The notes under the pieces are model-generated. The model had not been told where the DNA came from. It saw only the letters and a list, made by a program, of their open reading frames with translations, and searched no databases. DNA of 36,461 bases, from positions 1 through 36,461 of the forward strand of contig JALKBU010000500.1 of assembly GCA_023091735.1 (NCBI GenBank), written 5' to 3'. Below are positions 20,201 through 27,497 of this stretch, one piece after another (the stretch's first letter is position 1; each line of letters starts with the position of its first letter). Source of the DNA: Trichomonas tenax. Taxonomy: Eukaryota > Parabasalia > Trichomonadida > Trichomonadidae. The position numbers and the translations under genes were made by a program.

Positions 20201-20959
20201 TAAATATTTATTTGGATACTCCGTGCCGATTTTTTCAGCGAAACGGATCAAAAACGAGAAGTGTGTTGGCTGATTTCCGTCGAATATTGTATAGAAATCG
20301 AAGAAATTTCGTGATAGAATAAAGTTTACCACTATTTCGATATATTTTTGAGATAAAACTTGATCATAGTCCACTGTAAGTGACTGTGTTGCAAAATTAT
20401 AGTATCTGTAGAACCTAGAAAACACGTTTTGAGCCAAGAAATTCATCCATTTTGTGATTGTATTCGGATAATTATCATTAATTGTTTCTAATAATACTGA
20501 AATTCTCTTGAAAGCGAAATCTGGGTACTTCAATGGATCTGTTGGCGTGCAGTAATTGAATATATTGTTAAGAGGAATTTCGAATTGGATTTCTGTTGTA
20601 AAATTGAAGTAAAACAATAGCGAAAACACATCTATACATGCTTTCCAGAGTTTGAAGGAATAGTTTTGATTGGGAAAAATCAAAATTCTTGGGAATAAAC
20701 AAAGTAATAATTCGATCATTGCAGAAGAATTCGATACATTGTTGGATAAATGGTAGTTTAGGAGATAATCAATTGATTCTATATATTTAAATATGATTAA
20801 TTCAGATCCATTCCCATATATCTGAAAAAATGAATTCATATCATTAAGTTCTTCAAGAAATTGACCTAAATATGTTGCAAGAGAAGATTCCATTGCATCA
20901 ATATCCCCTGAATCAACTGCTTTGCGGATTTTCGCTGGCCCGAGGCCAGCATTATCCAT
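17297..20959 (-). CDS. Rap/Ral-GAP domain protein (tuberin/RalGAP-like)
   Basis: This is a single 1220-residue frame from the ATG at 20959. Residues 1 to about 950 are helical and without known motifs, plausibly a HEAT-like scaffold as in tuberin and RalGAP-alpha. The last about 230 residues form a Rap_GAP domain: IGVIYVKPGQFTQQEIL, later DDEYDVMFHVATLM, then KRHIGNDNVHIVW near 1111-1123, then IIITPYNDDLYHIII and LVRMTAINAD. The HIGND segment carries the Asn that acts as the catalytic thumb in this GAP family, and it is present. The protein probably stimulates GTP hydrolysis by a Rap-, Ral- or Rheb-like small GTPase; which one cannot be told. No coiled coil or membrane span is evident. The sequence GACATCTTTTATAA just upstream is only a weak Inr candidate. 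Confidence 0.8.
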   Translation of the reverse strand: MDNAGLGPAKIRKAVDSGDIDAMESSLATYLGQFLEELNDMNSFFQIYGNGSELIIFKYIESIDYLLNYHLSNNVSNSSAMIELLLCLFPRILIFPNQNYSFKLWKACIDVFSLLFYFNFTTEIQFEIPLNNIFNYCTPTDPLKYPDFAFKRISVLLETINDNYPNTITKWMNFLAQNVFSRFYRYYNFATQSLTVDYDQVLSQKYIEIVVNFILSRNFFDFYTIFDGNQPTHFSFLIRFAEKIGTEYPNKYLKVIDMLGSKWITADIAQRKEIIRLCKARSPDTIANLLMILSSKLLYKVNKMMSFNSSDPTIIHESDVAAFNYIFQRYREECLYILYNNFKMIYLSAIVKEFLNKAPFFGLIIYYQFLFDLQAKEFALFSFASDYINLVGNQTAQTIANVFISQVAICFSPIFFGFTMEGVQQFINRTNQRIARGVEPPINFNPDSMQIFTDNSSFLLNILPNLSPEYSKPLINFAIRNRCLFISLSSNNWDFDSALEWIQLFFQCNPSSIGSFLITLNEIQKLFPKNLQKNCKFVYQSLFPQVLKYLYKYPPNPTFFDAVISSINFSGFLPTETDPMIATKWIGILCRYLCHVDLYIVTLAVKPAIYSLVKFVPQSMILIYLVLGVLDENPKIVSFEEVEQFVLNSIVICEYYNSKIDKMFDLSEASKSWPKELVNHELIDQTIAQLKKETFLFQKILISILSNVYQEQSFNATACIYIQELTLPMSPFIDFIVENFEIYFTNDISVVDNRLLSLLATQYIGIKSTNQSFVQKICKFMRDEIRRNNDTNEKWILFSALCNLFKCGVLNGKKFFKTLEFMTIEDEKLGKLFVDIFPQIYSNKSIILDKQETADCILSVDGKAVLYVMNKDTETNSIDFRLLNHIWSGKFTTVSQKSLLLNNTVMPDTEDDEIEPTNEGNNIREFFLRKFDLNLSHPNDFQMFTSERRAPDIGFEYRAPLNIINISVNEKSAFYDLVRKIPSMTPIYRYLYAFCNVKLFEPTPSMLRETRAIFQCGTKEEIKIGVIYVKPGQFTQQEILSNTHNDVSSQYDSFIKALGTPAELEKHRYYKGKLEPTVSPFSIFYFDDEYDVMFHVATLMKTPQDDPQQLAKKRHIGNDNVHIVWCENKLGYDQDAITSHFNDAHIIITPYNDDLYHIIIYKKKKEYTFGPLPSGVFVRAKALAPLVRMTAINADRVVRKDWDAMPMKKLSTLLTNIKLS

Positions 20960-22033
20960 TTTCTTATAAAAGATGTCAATATGCCAATATTTTGCCAGTT
21001 TACACTGTCAAAATTTTCAAAAAGCATTATTTCAAGCTTTGTTTCGTCGATTTTCTTACAAATCTTATGTTTTAACAGATAAATTTATAGACAAATTTTA
21101 AATATATTGTTAACAACAATATGTGCCGAAAATCAACTAAAATGGTCTTATCATTCACAGCGATAGATGAAATTGTTTTGCATTAATAAATTCAGATGTG
21201 TGTTTACCGATATATGCTATTACTCAAAAAAATATTCGATATAATATTTTAAAAATTGTTTTTGGGTATTAACTATATGAAAATATATCTAATTTTTACA
21301 TCTTATGAATGATTTTATACTCCATGTATAATATTTTTTGCTATATATCACTGAATTCATTCCAATCAAAATGAAAACTGTGAATTATGCTTAATCAACA
21401 TGGTACAAATATTTTACATTCATTTTTACATTTAAACATAGATGTGGAATGATAATTAGACAATTTCACCTTAAATTTTCGATATCAATGACAGGAAAAC
21501 GAGACAAGGAGCTTTTATATAATAAATTACAATACAAATAAGAAGCTTAACACAAACAAATAGGAGTTATTGGATCTTGTTGTTCTTTTTATCAATACAG
21601 ATATTTCAGCAACTATTTGATTCGACAGGATCGTTTTACAATGACCGCATTTTGTGTTTTATGGGCATCCATAGAACTTATCACTTCCATTTATACCTTT
21701 TCGTTTATTTTTATGATCCAATTATTACAAAACCTTTCTTTTAAAGAGAACCATTTCATAGGATGCATATAGAAAGAGCTAGAGAAGATGAACAAAACAA
21801 TGAAACGATGGAAAAATAATAACGAAACTCAAAAATATGATTCAATATTTGAAACGGAATTAATTCTAGGAAATATGGTGCAAAATGATTAACCTCACAG
21901 CAGGTAGCATATATTTTGAGTTAAAAAGGAATTGGGAAGATTACACTGGTCTTTCTACCGGAATACTCAAATTTTGTTGCCAGATTTATGATAATTGGGT
22001 CCATATGGACAGGATTTAATGACTAGAATGTCT
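20960..22033. other. Intergenic upstream of the GAP gene, target region of the Maverick-like element
   Basis: AT-rich DNA containing the presumed GAP-gene promoter at its left edge. No ORF with coding character was seen. It ends at the 5-bp target duplication of the element. Confidence 0.45.
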
Positions 22034-22038
22034 CAGCT
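22034..22038 (+). repeat. Target site duplication, left copy (CAGCT)
   Basis: CAGCT lies directly before the terminal AG of the left inverted repeat. The same five bases lie directly after the terminal CT at 25485-25489. Confidence 0.85.
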
Positions 22039-22279
22039 AGTTATTTATAAACAATTGGTTCGTTTTTACCTATCGGCAAAAACCAACCAATTCTTTTGAA
22101 ATTTACTTCTTTATAACTTTCATCATATCTATATACAATAATAATAATATATTTCTTAATTAATTATCATAACCAATTTCTGAATCTTCTTCTTTAGATT
22201 TCTTTTGAAGTCTTGGGTTCATTTGTCTACCAGCAGCCAACGCAACTAATTATTTTTCTGTACACTTTCTTTTAGGTTT
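22039..22279 (+). repeat. Left terminal inverted repeat, 241 bp
   Basis: It matches 25244-25484 in reverse complement over its whole length. The one mismatch I can see is in the CCTATCGGC/CCTAGCGGC string about 35 nt from the end. Its inner edge contains the last 8 bases of the HNH gene, stop codon included. Confidence 0.9.
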
Positions 22280-22826
22280 TAAATATATCTTTCATTAATT
22301 TCATACGTTTAACACATCTTGAAACTCCACTAGTATCTATTACATATAATTTATTATTCGAATTATAATCAAGTGGAATTACTTTATATTTCTTTCCAGT
22401 ATATATATAAGCATATAAATCCTTTAATCCATAATATAAGTTATTAAACTTATATTTACCATAATTATTTATTTGTTTAGCATGTTCAGGTAATTGGTTT
22501 ACATAATTATATTTACATCTATTTTTTTGAATTGTATTCTTATCACACCACATAAGATCATTAATATGATTATCTTTAATATCTCCATTAATATGTGTTA
22601 CGTATTTATATTCATTAAGATTTTCTAAAAACATATCTGCTATTATTTTATGTTTGAAATAACTTTTATTCTGTAGTTTAACTCTAATATATCCTTGTGT
22701 ATCAGGTGTTTCCTTATGAACATGCTTATTTAATATATAACGTATTTCATAAAGATATTCAGTAGAGATTTCATATAAGTTATTATGTGATAGTGTAACA
22801 TAATTATTAGGTACTGTTTCACTCAT
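22272..22826 (-). CDS. HNH endonuclease, homing type (NUMOD4-like plus HNH)
   Basis: The 184-residue product starts with a NUMOD4-like stretch (LYEISTEYLYEIR, residues 17-29), then GYIRVKLQ, then the HNH core YVTHINGDIKDNHINDLMW (75-93), where His78, Asn86 and Asn89 occupy the expected metal and fold positions. A second small DNA-binding-like part follows (KLYVIDTSGVSRCVKRMK). Such enzymes are free-standing or intron-borne homing endonucleases in phages and giant viruses, cutting DNA to favour spread of their gene. It is the only element gene with an undamaged frame. Its TAA stop lies inside the left terminal repeat. The fibre gene ends 34 nt upstream on the same strand. In the canonical HNH the residue after His-Ile is Asp; here it is Asn, so activity is not assured. 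Confidence 0.75.
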   Translation of the reverse strand: MSETVPNNYVTLSHNNLYEISTEYLYEIRYILNKHVHKETPDTQGYIRVKLQNKSYFKHKIIADMFLENLNEYKYVTHINGDIKDNHINDLMWCDKNTIQKNRCKYNYVNQLPEHAKQINNYGKYKFNNLYYGLKDLYAYIYTGKKYKVIPLDYNSNNKLYVIDTSGVSRCVKRMKLMKDIFKT

Positions 22827-22859
22827 GTTTTAATTAAGGATAAAATATTAGGTTTTTTT

Positions 22860-24651
22860 TTAATTAGTTCTATACCAAACATACACATTAATGTACGGTG
22901 GCATGTAATCTGTTCTGGAACCTGATCTATAAGTATTACTACTAATATTATGTGTATGTTCACCACTAGAAGTTGTTTGTCTATCTTCCCACCATGATAA
23001 ATGTTGACCAGAACCACCATCAGATCCTTTAAGTCTTTGTGCTGTAATATATGTATTTGTATGACTACCACTATTATTAGTATTTAAATTAATATAGTGA
23101 CTATGTTCTGGTAAATTAACAACAGATATCTTTTTAGAACCACCGCTTTGATTACTACTATTAGCACAATATAAAAATCTATCAACGATTTGTGTCCATG
23201 TACCAAATCCTAAAGCTATATTAGGATTAGTACTATTCATAGATGTATAAATAGATCCAACTGGATATAAGTTTTGTATCATTATAGAAAACGATTTACT
23301 TGTATGGACAAATAATTGATAAATATCATTTAATCTTTGATGAACATCATAATAATAATTTTTATCTGGATTTTTTATAGAAATACTATCAGATTTAATA
23401 TTATTAAATTCCATATGTGTATGATCTTTGTTAGCTTTATTATTTAATTCTTGAATTACATATAATTTATTATCCGAATTTGGTTCAATATATGTTATTT
23501 CATTATTTGTAGTTAGACCTGCTGTAAACGTTGGTGATTTAATTGCTGGAGCACCATCTGTTTCATATACATGAACACCAATTTCATTTATTGAAACTTT
23601 ATTAAATTTAGTATATGTATGATTTATATTAGATTTATTATTTAATTCTGTTCTTAAATCTATATTATTAATATTAATTTCTTGAGTATTAATCTTACCA
23701 ACTGTTATAGATGTTTGTTGTTCTGGTTCTTCATTTATTTCTAAATCATGATCATCAGGTATTTTAGTGAAACTAGTTAAATTATCATTTATTGAACATA
23801 ACTGTCTAAATATTTCAGCAACTGTAAAAGTAATAAGTAAATCATTATTTTTCCATCAGCAGCTTTAATAACAGCATTGAAGTGTTTAAATTCTTCATTT
23901 AATGGAACAAACCTATTAGTAATTTGTGGATATGTTTTAACCTTAGCTAAGTTATTTGGTGTTAATAGAGCATCATCTAAACTTAATGGCGCGTCTGCTA
24001 TGAATTTAACCTTAAGTTGAATATTACCAGCAAAATCAGGTAAGAACCTAATAGCTTCAAATGGTAAGAATCTTCTAATATCTATCTTTAAATCTAAATT
24101 AACATCAAATGTATTATCACTTTCGAATTCAGTCATATCAATAACACATTTCCAAACATCTGAGTGCCTTGTTTTAGAAAATACATCAGTTCTCTTAATA
24201 GCATCTGTTGTTCCACAATTACCTATAATATAACCTTCATTAATTGCGTTATCTTGTGTATAAATAACTCTACCATTTGCTAAGATTTGATATGCGGATA
24301 CAACATAAAAGCTATCATCAAATCCAACCCAAATAGATGGTTCATTATATGGTTCATCTTTTGTAAAACTTGTTGTTTTAATATATGATGATAAAGCACT
24401 CTTAAGTTTGGCTTTTAATGTATATGTAATACATGTATTGTATAGATATATCATGTTTTCACCTTTAGGAGATATATTAAATGTTACATAATGATTTTCT
24501 TTAATATCTTTCGGATTAGATGGATCTTTAGACAGTACATAACGTCTATTAGTATCACCTACTTGAATAGCATTATCATTAATTCAAAGTAACTCTTGAT
24601 CTGATGATAATTCTCTGTTGGAGTGAATTCGTTTAACTGTTCGTTATTCAT
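22860..24651 (-). pseudogene. Broken phage-tail-collar / fibre-like virion protein
   Basis: The ATG at 24651 opens a frame of about 600 codons continued across three lesions: a frameshift near 24608-24618, a TGA at 24584-24586, and a one-base frameshift in the T5 run (plus strand) at 23848-23852. Between these, the sequence continues sensibly from frame to frame. The N-terminal half (about 24454-23850) is beta-rich and of unknown fold, possibly a virion attachment or jelly-roll part. The middle has short repeats of the ELNNK-HTH/HTY kind, typical of trimeric fibres. The end (22860-23400) is a tail-collar/gp12-like domain: YPVGSIYTS, LGFGTW, RFLYC, LPEHSH, GEHTH and a final VYVWYRTN. HxH pairs bind metal in T4 fibre tips. 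No separate start is needed at 23414; the frame there is open upstream. Confidence 0.75.
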
Positions 24652-24684
24652 TTAATAAAAATAAAAATCAATAATACATATAAC

Positions 24685-25106
24685 TTATAATCTTATTATT
24701 ATTGCTCTTCTTTTTCTAACAGGCATTGGAAATGGTCTATTATTTGTTACTGTTTTTTGAATGTTTTCTATGAATTGTTTGTTTTCATTTGTTTCACGCT
24801 CTCTTTCAATTGGATTCTTATTCATATCTTCTGATGTTGTTGATTTCTCTCTAATGCCTTTAGCATCTTTGAAAGCAATGCTTTATTAGATAATTGCTGT
24901 TAATCATCTTCTGAATCTGATGATAGATTATCGTCTAATGTGATTTCAGATGAACTATCAGATTCTTGTTTCTTAGAATTTAATGGTCCTTTTCTTTTAC
25001 GAACTTGTACCTTACCATTTGTTTTAACAAAATAATATAACGGATGTTGGATTCCACGTTCTTCATTATCTATAATTGATTGCGTTTCGGATTTACTTAA
25101 GTTCAT
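24685..25106 (-). pseudogene. Broken small charged virion-type protein
   Basis: The ATG at 25106 opens 68 codons (MNLSKSETQSIIDNEERG start) with a basic stretch VRKRKGPLNSKK and a Ser/Asp-rich end SSDSEDD, then TAA at 24900-24902. The same frame continues protein-like (QQLSNKALLSKMLKALE) to a TGA at 24822-24824. A different frame then gives a further 46 residues ending VRKRRAIIIRL before the stop at 24685. The simplest reading is one gene of about 140 codons broken by one nonsense and one frameshift. The family is not recognised. The 38-bp gap to the divergent small gene at 25145 probably holds a shared promoter. The TAA could derive from CAA by one transition. Confidence 0.5.
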
Positions 25107-25144
25107 TTAATTATAAATAAAATCAAAAGTTTTATCTAATTAAA

Positions 25145-25273
25145 ATGTCGGATACAATTAACATCCAATCACTTAGAGATGAAATTAAACAAGAAATTCT
25201 AAAGGAATTATCAAATGATAAATCAAAGAAGATTAAACAAGATAAACCTAAAAGAAAGTGTACAGAAAAATAA
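25145..25273 (+). CDS. Small basic protein, 42 codons, probably truncated from 72
   Basis: The ATG at 25145 opens a helical, Lys-rich peptide (IQSLRDEIKQEILKEL, then DKPKRKCTEK) stopped by TAA at 25271-25273. The same frame stays open after it (LVALAAGRQMNPRLQKK, an acidic run, then YDN) to a TAA at 25361-25363, which is the probable original end. The segment from about 25244 on lies inside the right terminal repeat, so an antisense copy of the gene's 3' half sits in the left repeat, with the same internal TAA. The basic helical form with a AAGR segment recalls small DNA-binding or core virion proteins, but I cannot name it. Confidence 0.45.
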   Translation: MSDTINIQSLRDEIKQEILKELSNDKSKKIKQDKPKRKCTEK

Positions 25274-25484
25274 TTAGTTGCGTTGGCTGCTGGTAGACAA
25301 ATGAACCCAAGACTTCAAAAGAAATCTAAAGAAGAAGATTCAGAAATTGGTTATGATAATTAATTAAGAAATATATTATTATTATTGTATATAGATATGA
25401 TGAAAGTTATAAAGAAGTAAATTTCAAAAGAATTGGTTGGTTTTTGCCGCTAGGTAAAAACGAACCAATTGTTTATAAATAACT
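25244..25484 (-). repeat. Right terminal inverted repeat, 241 bp
   Basis: Reverse-complementary to 22039-22279. It ends in CT at 25484 and is followed by CAGCT (25485-25489), the right target duplication. Confidence 0.9.
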
Positions 25485-25489
25485 CAGCT

Positions 25490-25910
25490 TTTGAATAATT
25501 GTAATTTTTTTGTCCTATCACATATTTTTTATATATAATTAGATTTCTCTGGACCTTTTCGATATCAACTGGGGTTGTATATATGCAACTGCTTTACCAA
25601 ATAAAAATTGGTGATTAATCGAGTAAATTTCGAGAAAATGTTGTCTTTCTAAAATGAACATTCTTTGATCAATATCTCTTTATCTGTGAGTAATATAGAA
25701 AAACTGCAATGGTAACATATATGTAATTTTTAGTAGAGATTAGAATGAATTGTATTATGTAACATTTTGTTGAGTTTTTGCGATTTGCTAATAGGTCATT
25801 TCTTCGAATAGTTGTTTTTATTCATGGCTTACTTTCCACTTTCCCTCCCACTTCTTGGGGTGAGGATGGCCAGGGGGTCAAAACATCATGTTATCGGTAA
25901 ATGAAAAGAT
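25490..25910. other. Spacer between two mobile elements
   Basis: AT-rich, with a C/G-richer patch near 25840-25880. No gene was seen. Confidence 0.45.
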
Positions 25911-25920
25911 CAGACATTGA

Positions 25921-26225
25921 GGGCAATTAAATTTTTATACACAAAGTCGGCGAAACTCGTTTTTTAACTTACTGGATTAACTTCTTGCTAAGTTATTGAA
26001 CCACAATGTACAAAATCATGTTGTGCATGATATATTAAAGAATTAGCTAACAAAGTCTATATTTCATTAAAATATTAGATATACCTTGCATCAAAAACAT
26101 TGATTTGCCATGATGTGCTTTACTCATTATAATATATTATATTACCATTGTATATCATTTTTATAACGTAAAATAGGTTGTTGTCGATGATAAATAGGTA
26201 AATCTAATCACAAATATGCTTTTTT
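25921..26225 (+). repeat. Left 305-bp arm of the fold-back element
   Basis: It begins GGGCAATTAAATTT and is an exact reverse complement of 26398-26702 by eye. Confidence 0.9.
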
Positions 26226-26397
26226 AGCTTTTTTTAAAAAAAAATTTTTCCATGTGTTCACGCATAAGCTCTGTGGATTATTCTTCTCAATTTAAATTTA
26301 AACTTGTCAAATTTAGCCGCGCAAAAAAGAGTCATCATTATTTTTGGGAGAATAACACACAGAGCTTATGTGTGAACACTTGGAATACTTTTTTCCA

Positions 26398-26702
26398 AAA
26401 AAAGCATATTTGTGATTAGATTTACCTATTTATCATCGACAACAACCTATTTTACGTTATAAAAATGATATACAATGGTAATATAATATATTATAATGAG
26501 TAAAGCACATCATGGCAAATCAATGTTTTTGATGCAAGGTATATCTAATATTTTAATGAAATATAGACTTTGTTAGCTAATTCTTTAATATATCATGCAC
26601 AACATGATTTTGTACATTGTGGTTCAATAACTTAGCAAGAAGTTAATCCAGTAAGTTAAAAAACGAGTTTCGCCGACTTTGTGTATAAAAATTTAATTGC
26701 CC
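26398..26702 (-). repeat. Right 305-bp arm of the fold-back element
   Basis: Exact partner of 25921-26225, ending AATTGCCC at 26702. The base pairing is gap-free over the whole arm. Confidence 0.9.
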
Positions 26703-26772
26703 AAAAGATTACTGCATCAGTGTAAAGGATTTAGTAAAATGCGTATCAATTTCAGACAAGCCCAGACATTGA

Positions 26773-27497
26773 CATTTCGAAAACTAGATTTTGGTAAATT
26801 TTATCATAAAAATTGCTGACTACATAGATTATACATTCTATTTTCCTTCTTAGAGTGTGATATAAAGGAGTTAACGGTCGACATTTCATTTTGACATGTA
26901 AAATCAAATCTGACATATACCAAAGTTCAAATGATGTATTGATGTTTTTGCTCTATACATATATATTATTCATTCAAAGTTTGCCCGATATTATTCTTGA
27001 GATTTGCTGATTTCTTTGCTATGTAATCTAAGAAATATGAAGATTTTATGTTGAAGAAATTAAAACCTAAAGAATTCATGACGGGAAAAGCAGTCAATCA
27101 AGCTTTGTTTGCAGCTTATATCAATGATAATAAAAATACCCTCTAATTTTGGTATATTTATTTAAATCATGACAAAAGCTAGTTGTCCTCACTTGTTGTT
27201 AGAGGTAGCTCAGGTGAAGTGAGGCTATCTATAGGATATGTTTATAATGAAATTTGAGTGAGTAAACAAAAGGTAAGGAAATAATCTCTGCGAAATCTGC
27301 TAAAACGCGAAATGAGTCATAAATATCAACTTCAGTGACAAAAATGCACCATAAAATATGAATTTAAGATAGCAATGTAAAACAAATTGAAAATATTTGG
27401 GAATTATTTCAACAAAGAAAATAGAAGTTTACGTAAGAATACTTTCGATATTCTGAACTATATTAAATGATTAGTCACGAGCAAACGTGATTCTAAA
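26773..27497. other. Spacer downstream of fold-back element
   Basis: AT-rich. It contains TGACATGTAAA at 26892-26902, the same 11-mer found three times in the 7917-8486 repeat, and a short protein-like frame at 27048-27146. Confidence 0.4.
27048..27146 (+). CDS. Possible small ORF or gene relic, 32 codons
   Basis: The ATG at 27048 opens MLKKLKPKEFMTGKAV and continues to LFAAYINDNKNTL before TAA. The amino-acid mix is unlike the surrounding random translation. The frame is also open for seven codons upstream (SKKYEDF). It may be a relic exon of a lost gene. No Inr or homology is apparent, so the call is weak. Confidence 0.2.
   Translation: MLKKLKPKEFMTGKAVNQALFAAYINDNKNTL

Larger units (their letters stand above)
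22039..25484. mobile_element. Maverick/Polinton-like non-autonomous element, 3,446 bp
   Basis: The ends are 241-bp inverted repeats beginning 5'-AG and ending CT-3', flanked by a perfect 5-bp duplication CAGCT. Mavericks/Polintons are known for AG/CT termini, long terminal repeats and 5-6 bp duplications, and they are very abundant in Trichomonas vaginalis. Inside are an HNH endonuclease gene, a phage-tail-collar/fibre gene broken in three places, a small acidic and basic gene broken twice, and a small gene running into the right repeat. No protein-primed polymerase, retroviral-type integrase, packaging ATPase, cysteine protease or jelly-roll capsid protein is recognisable. Full elements are about 15-20 kb, so this is an internally reduced copy that would depend on proteins from elsewhere. 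Assignment to Mavericks rests on the ends and the viral cargo, not on a diagnostic enzyme. Confidence 0.75.
25921..26762. mobile_element. Fold-back (near-palindromic) non-autonomous transposon
   Basis: Positions 25921-26225 and 26398-26702 are perfect reverse complements (305 bp each, no difference seen). The symmetry continues imperfectly inward (TTCC-GTGTTCAC-ATAAGCTCTGTG on both sides), leaving a short loop near 26300-26340. CAGACATTGA lies directly before the left arm (25911-25920) and again at 26763-26772. If this is a 10-bp target duplication, the element includes a further 60 bp (26703-26762) on the right that has no left partner. A 9-11 bp duplication with long inverted arms suggests a Mutator-like (MULE/TIR-MITE) element. 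No ORF is present, so it must move with a transposase from elsewhere. Confidence 0.7.

Noticed and set aside
23414..23414. Independent start of a 184-residue tail-collar protein at 23414
   Set aside because: The frame is open and protein-like for more than 140 codons upstream, joining the N-terminal part through a single-base lesion.
24900..25273. Use of TAA as a Gln codon in the element (ciliate-like code)
   Set aside because: Conserved host genes in the window, such as the rhodanese, end in TAA, and so does the intact HNH gene of the element. Frameshifts in the same element also show simple decay.
22039..25484. Contaminating phage sequence
   Set aside because: The segment has exact transposon ends with a target duplication and sits between eukaryotic genes, so it is an integrated element.
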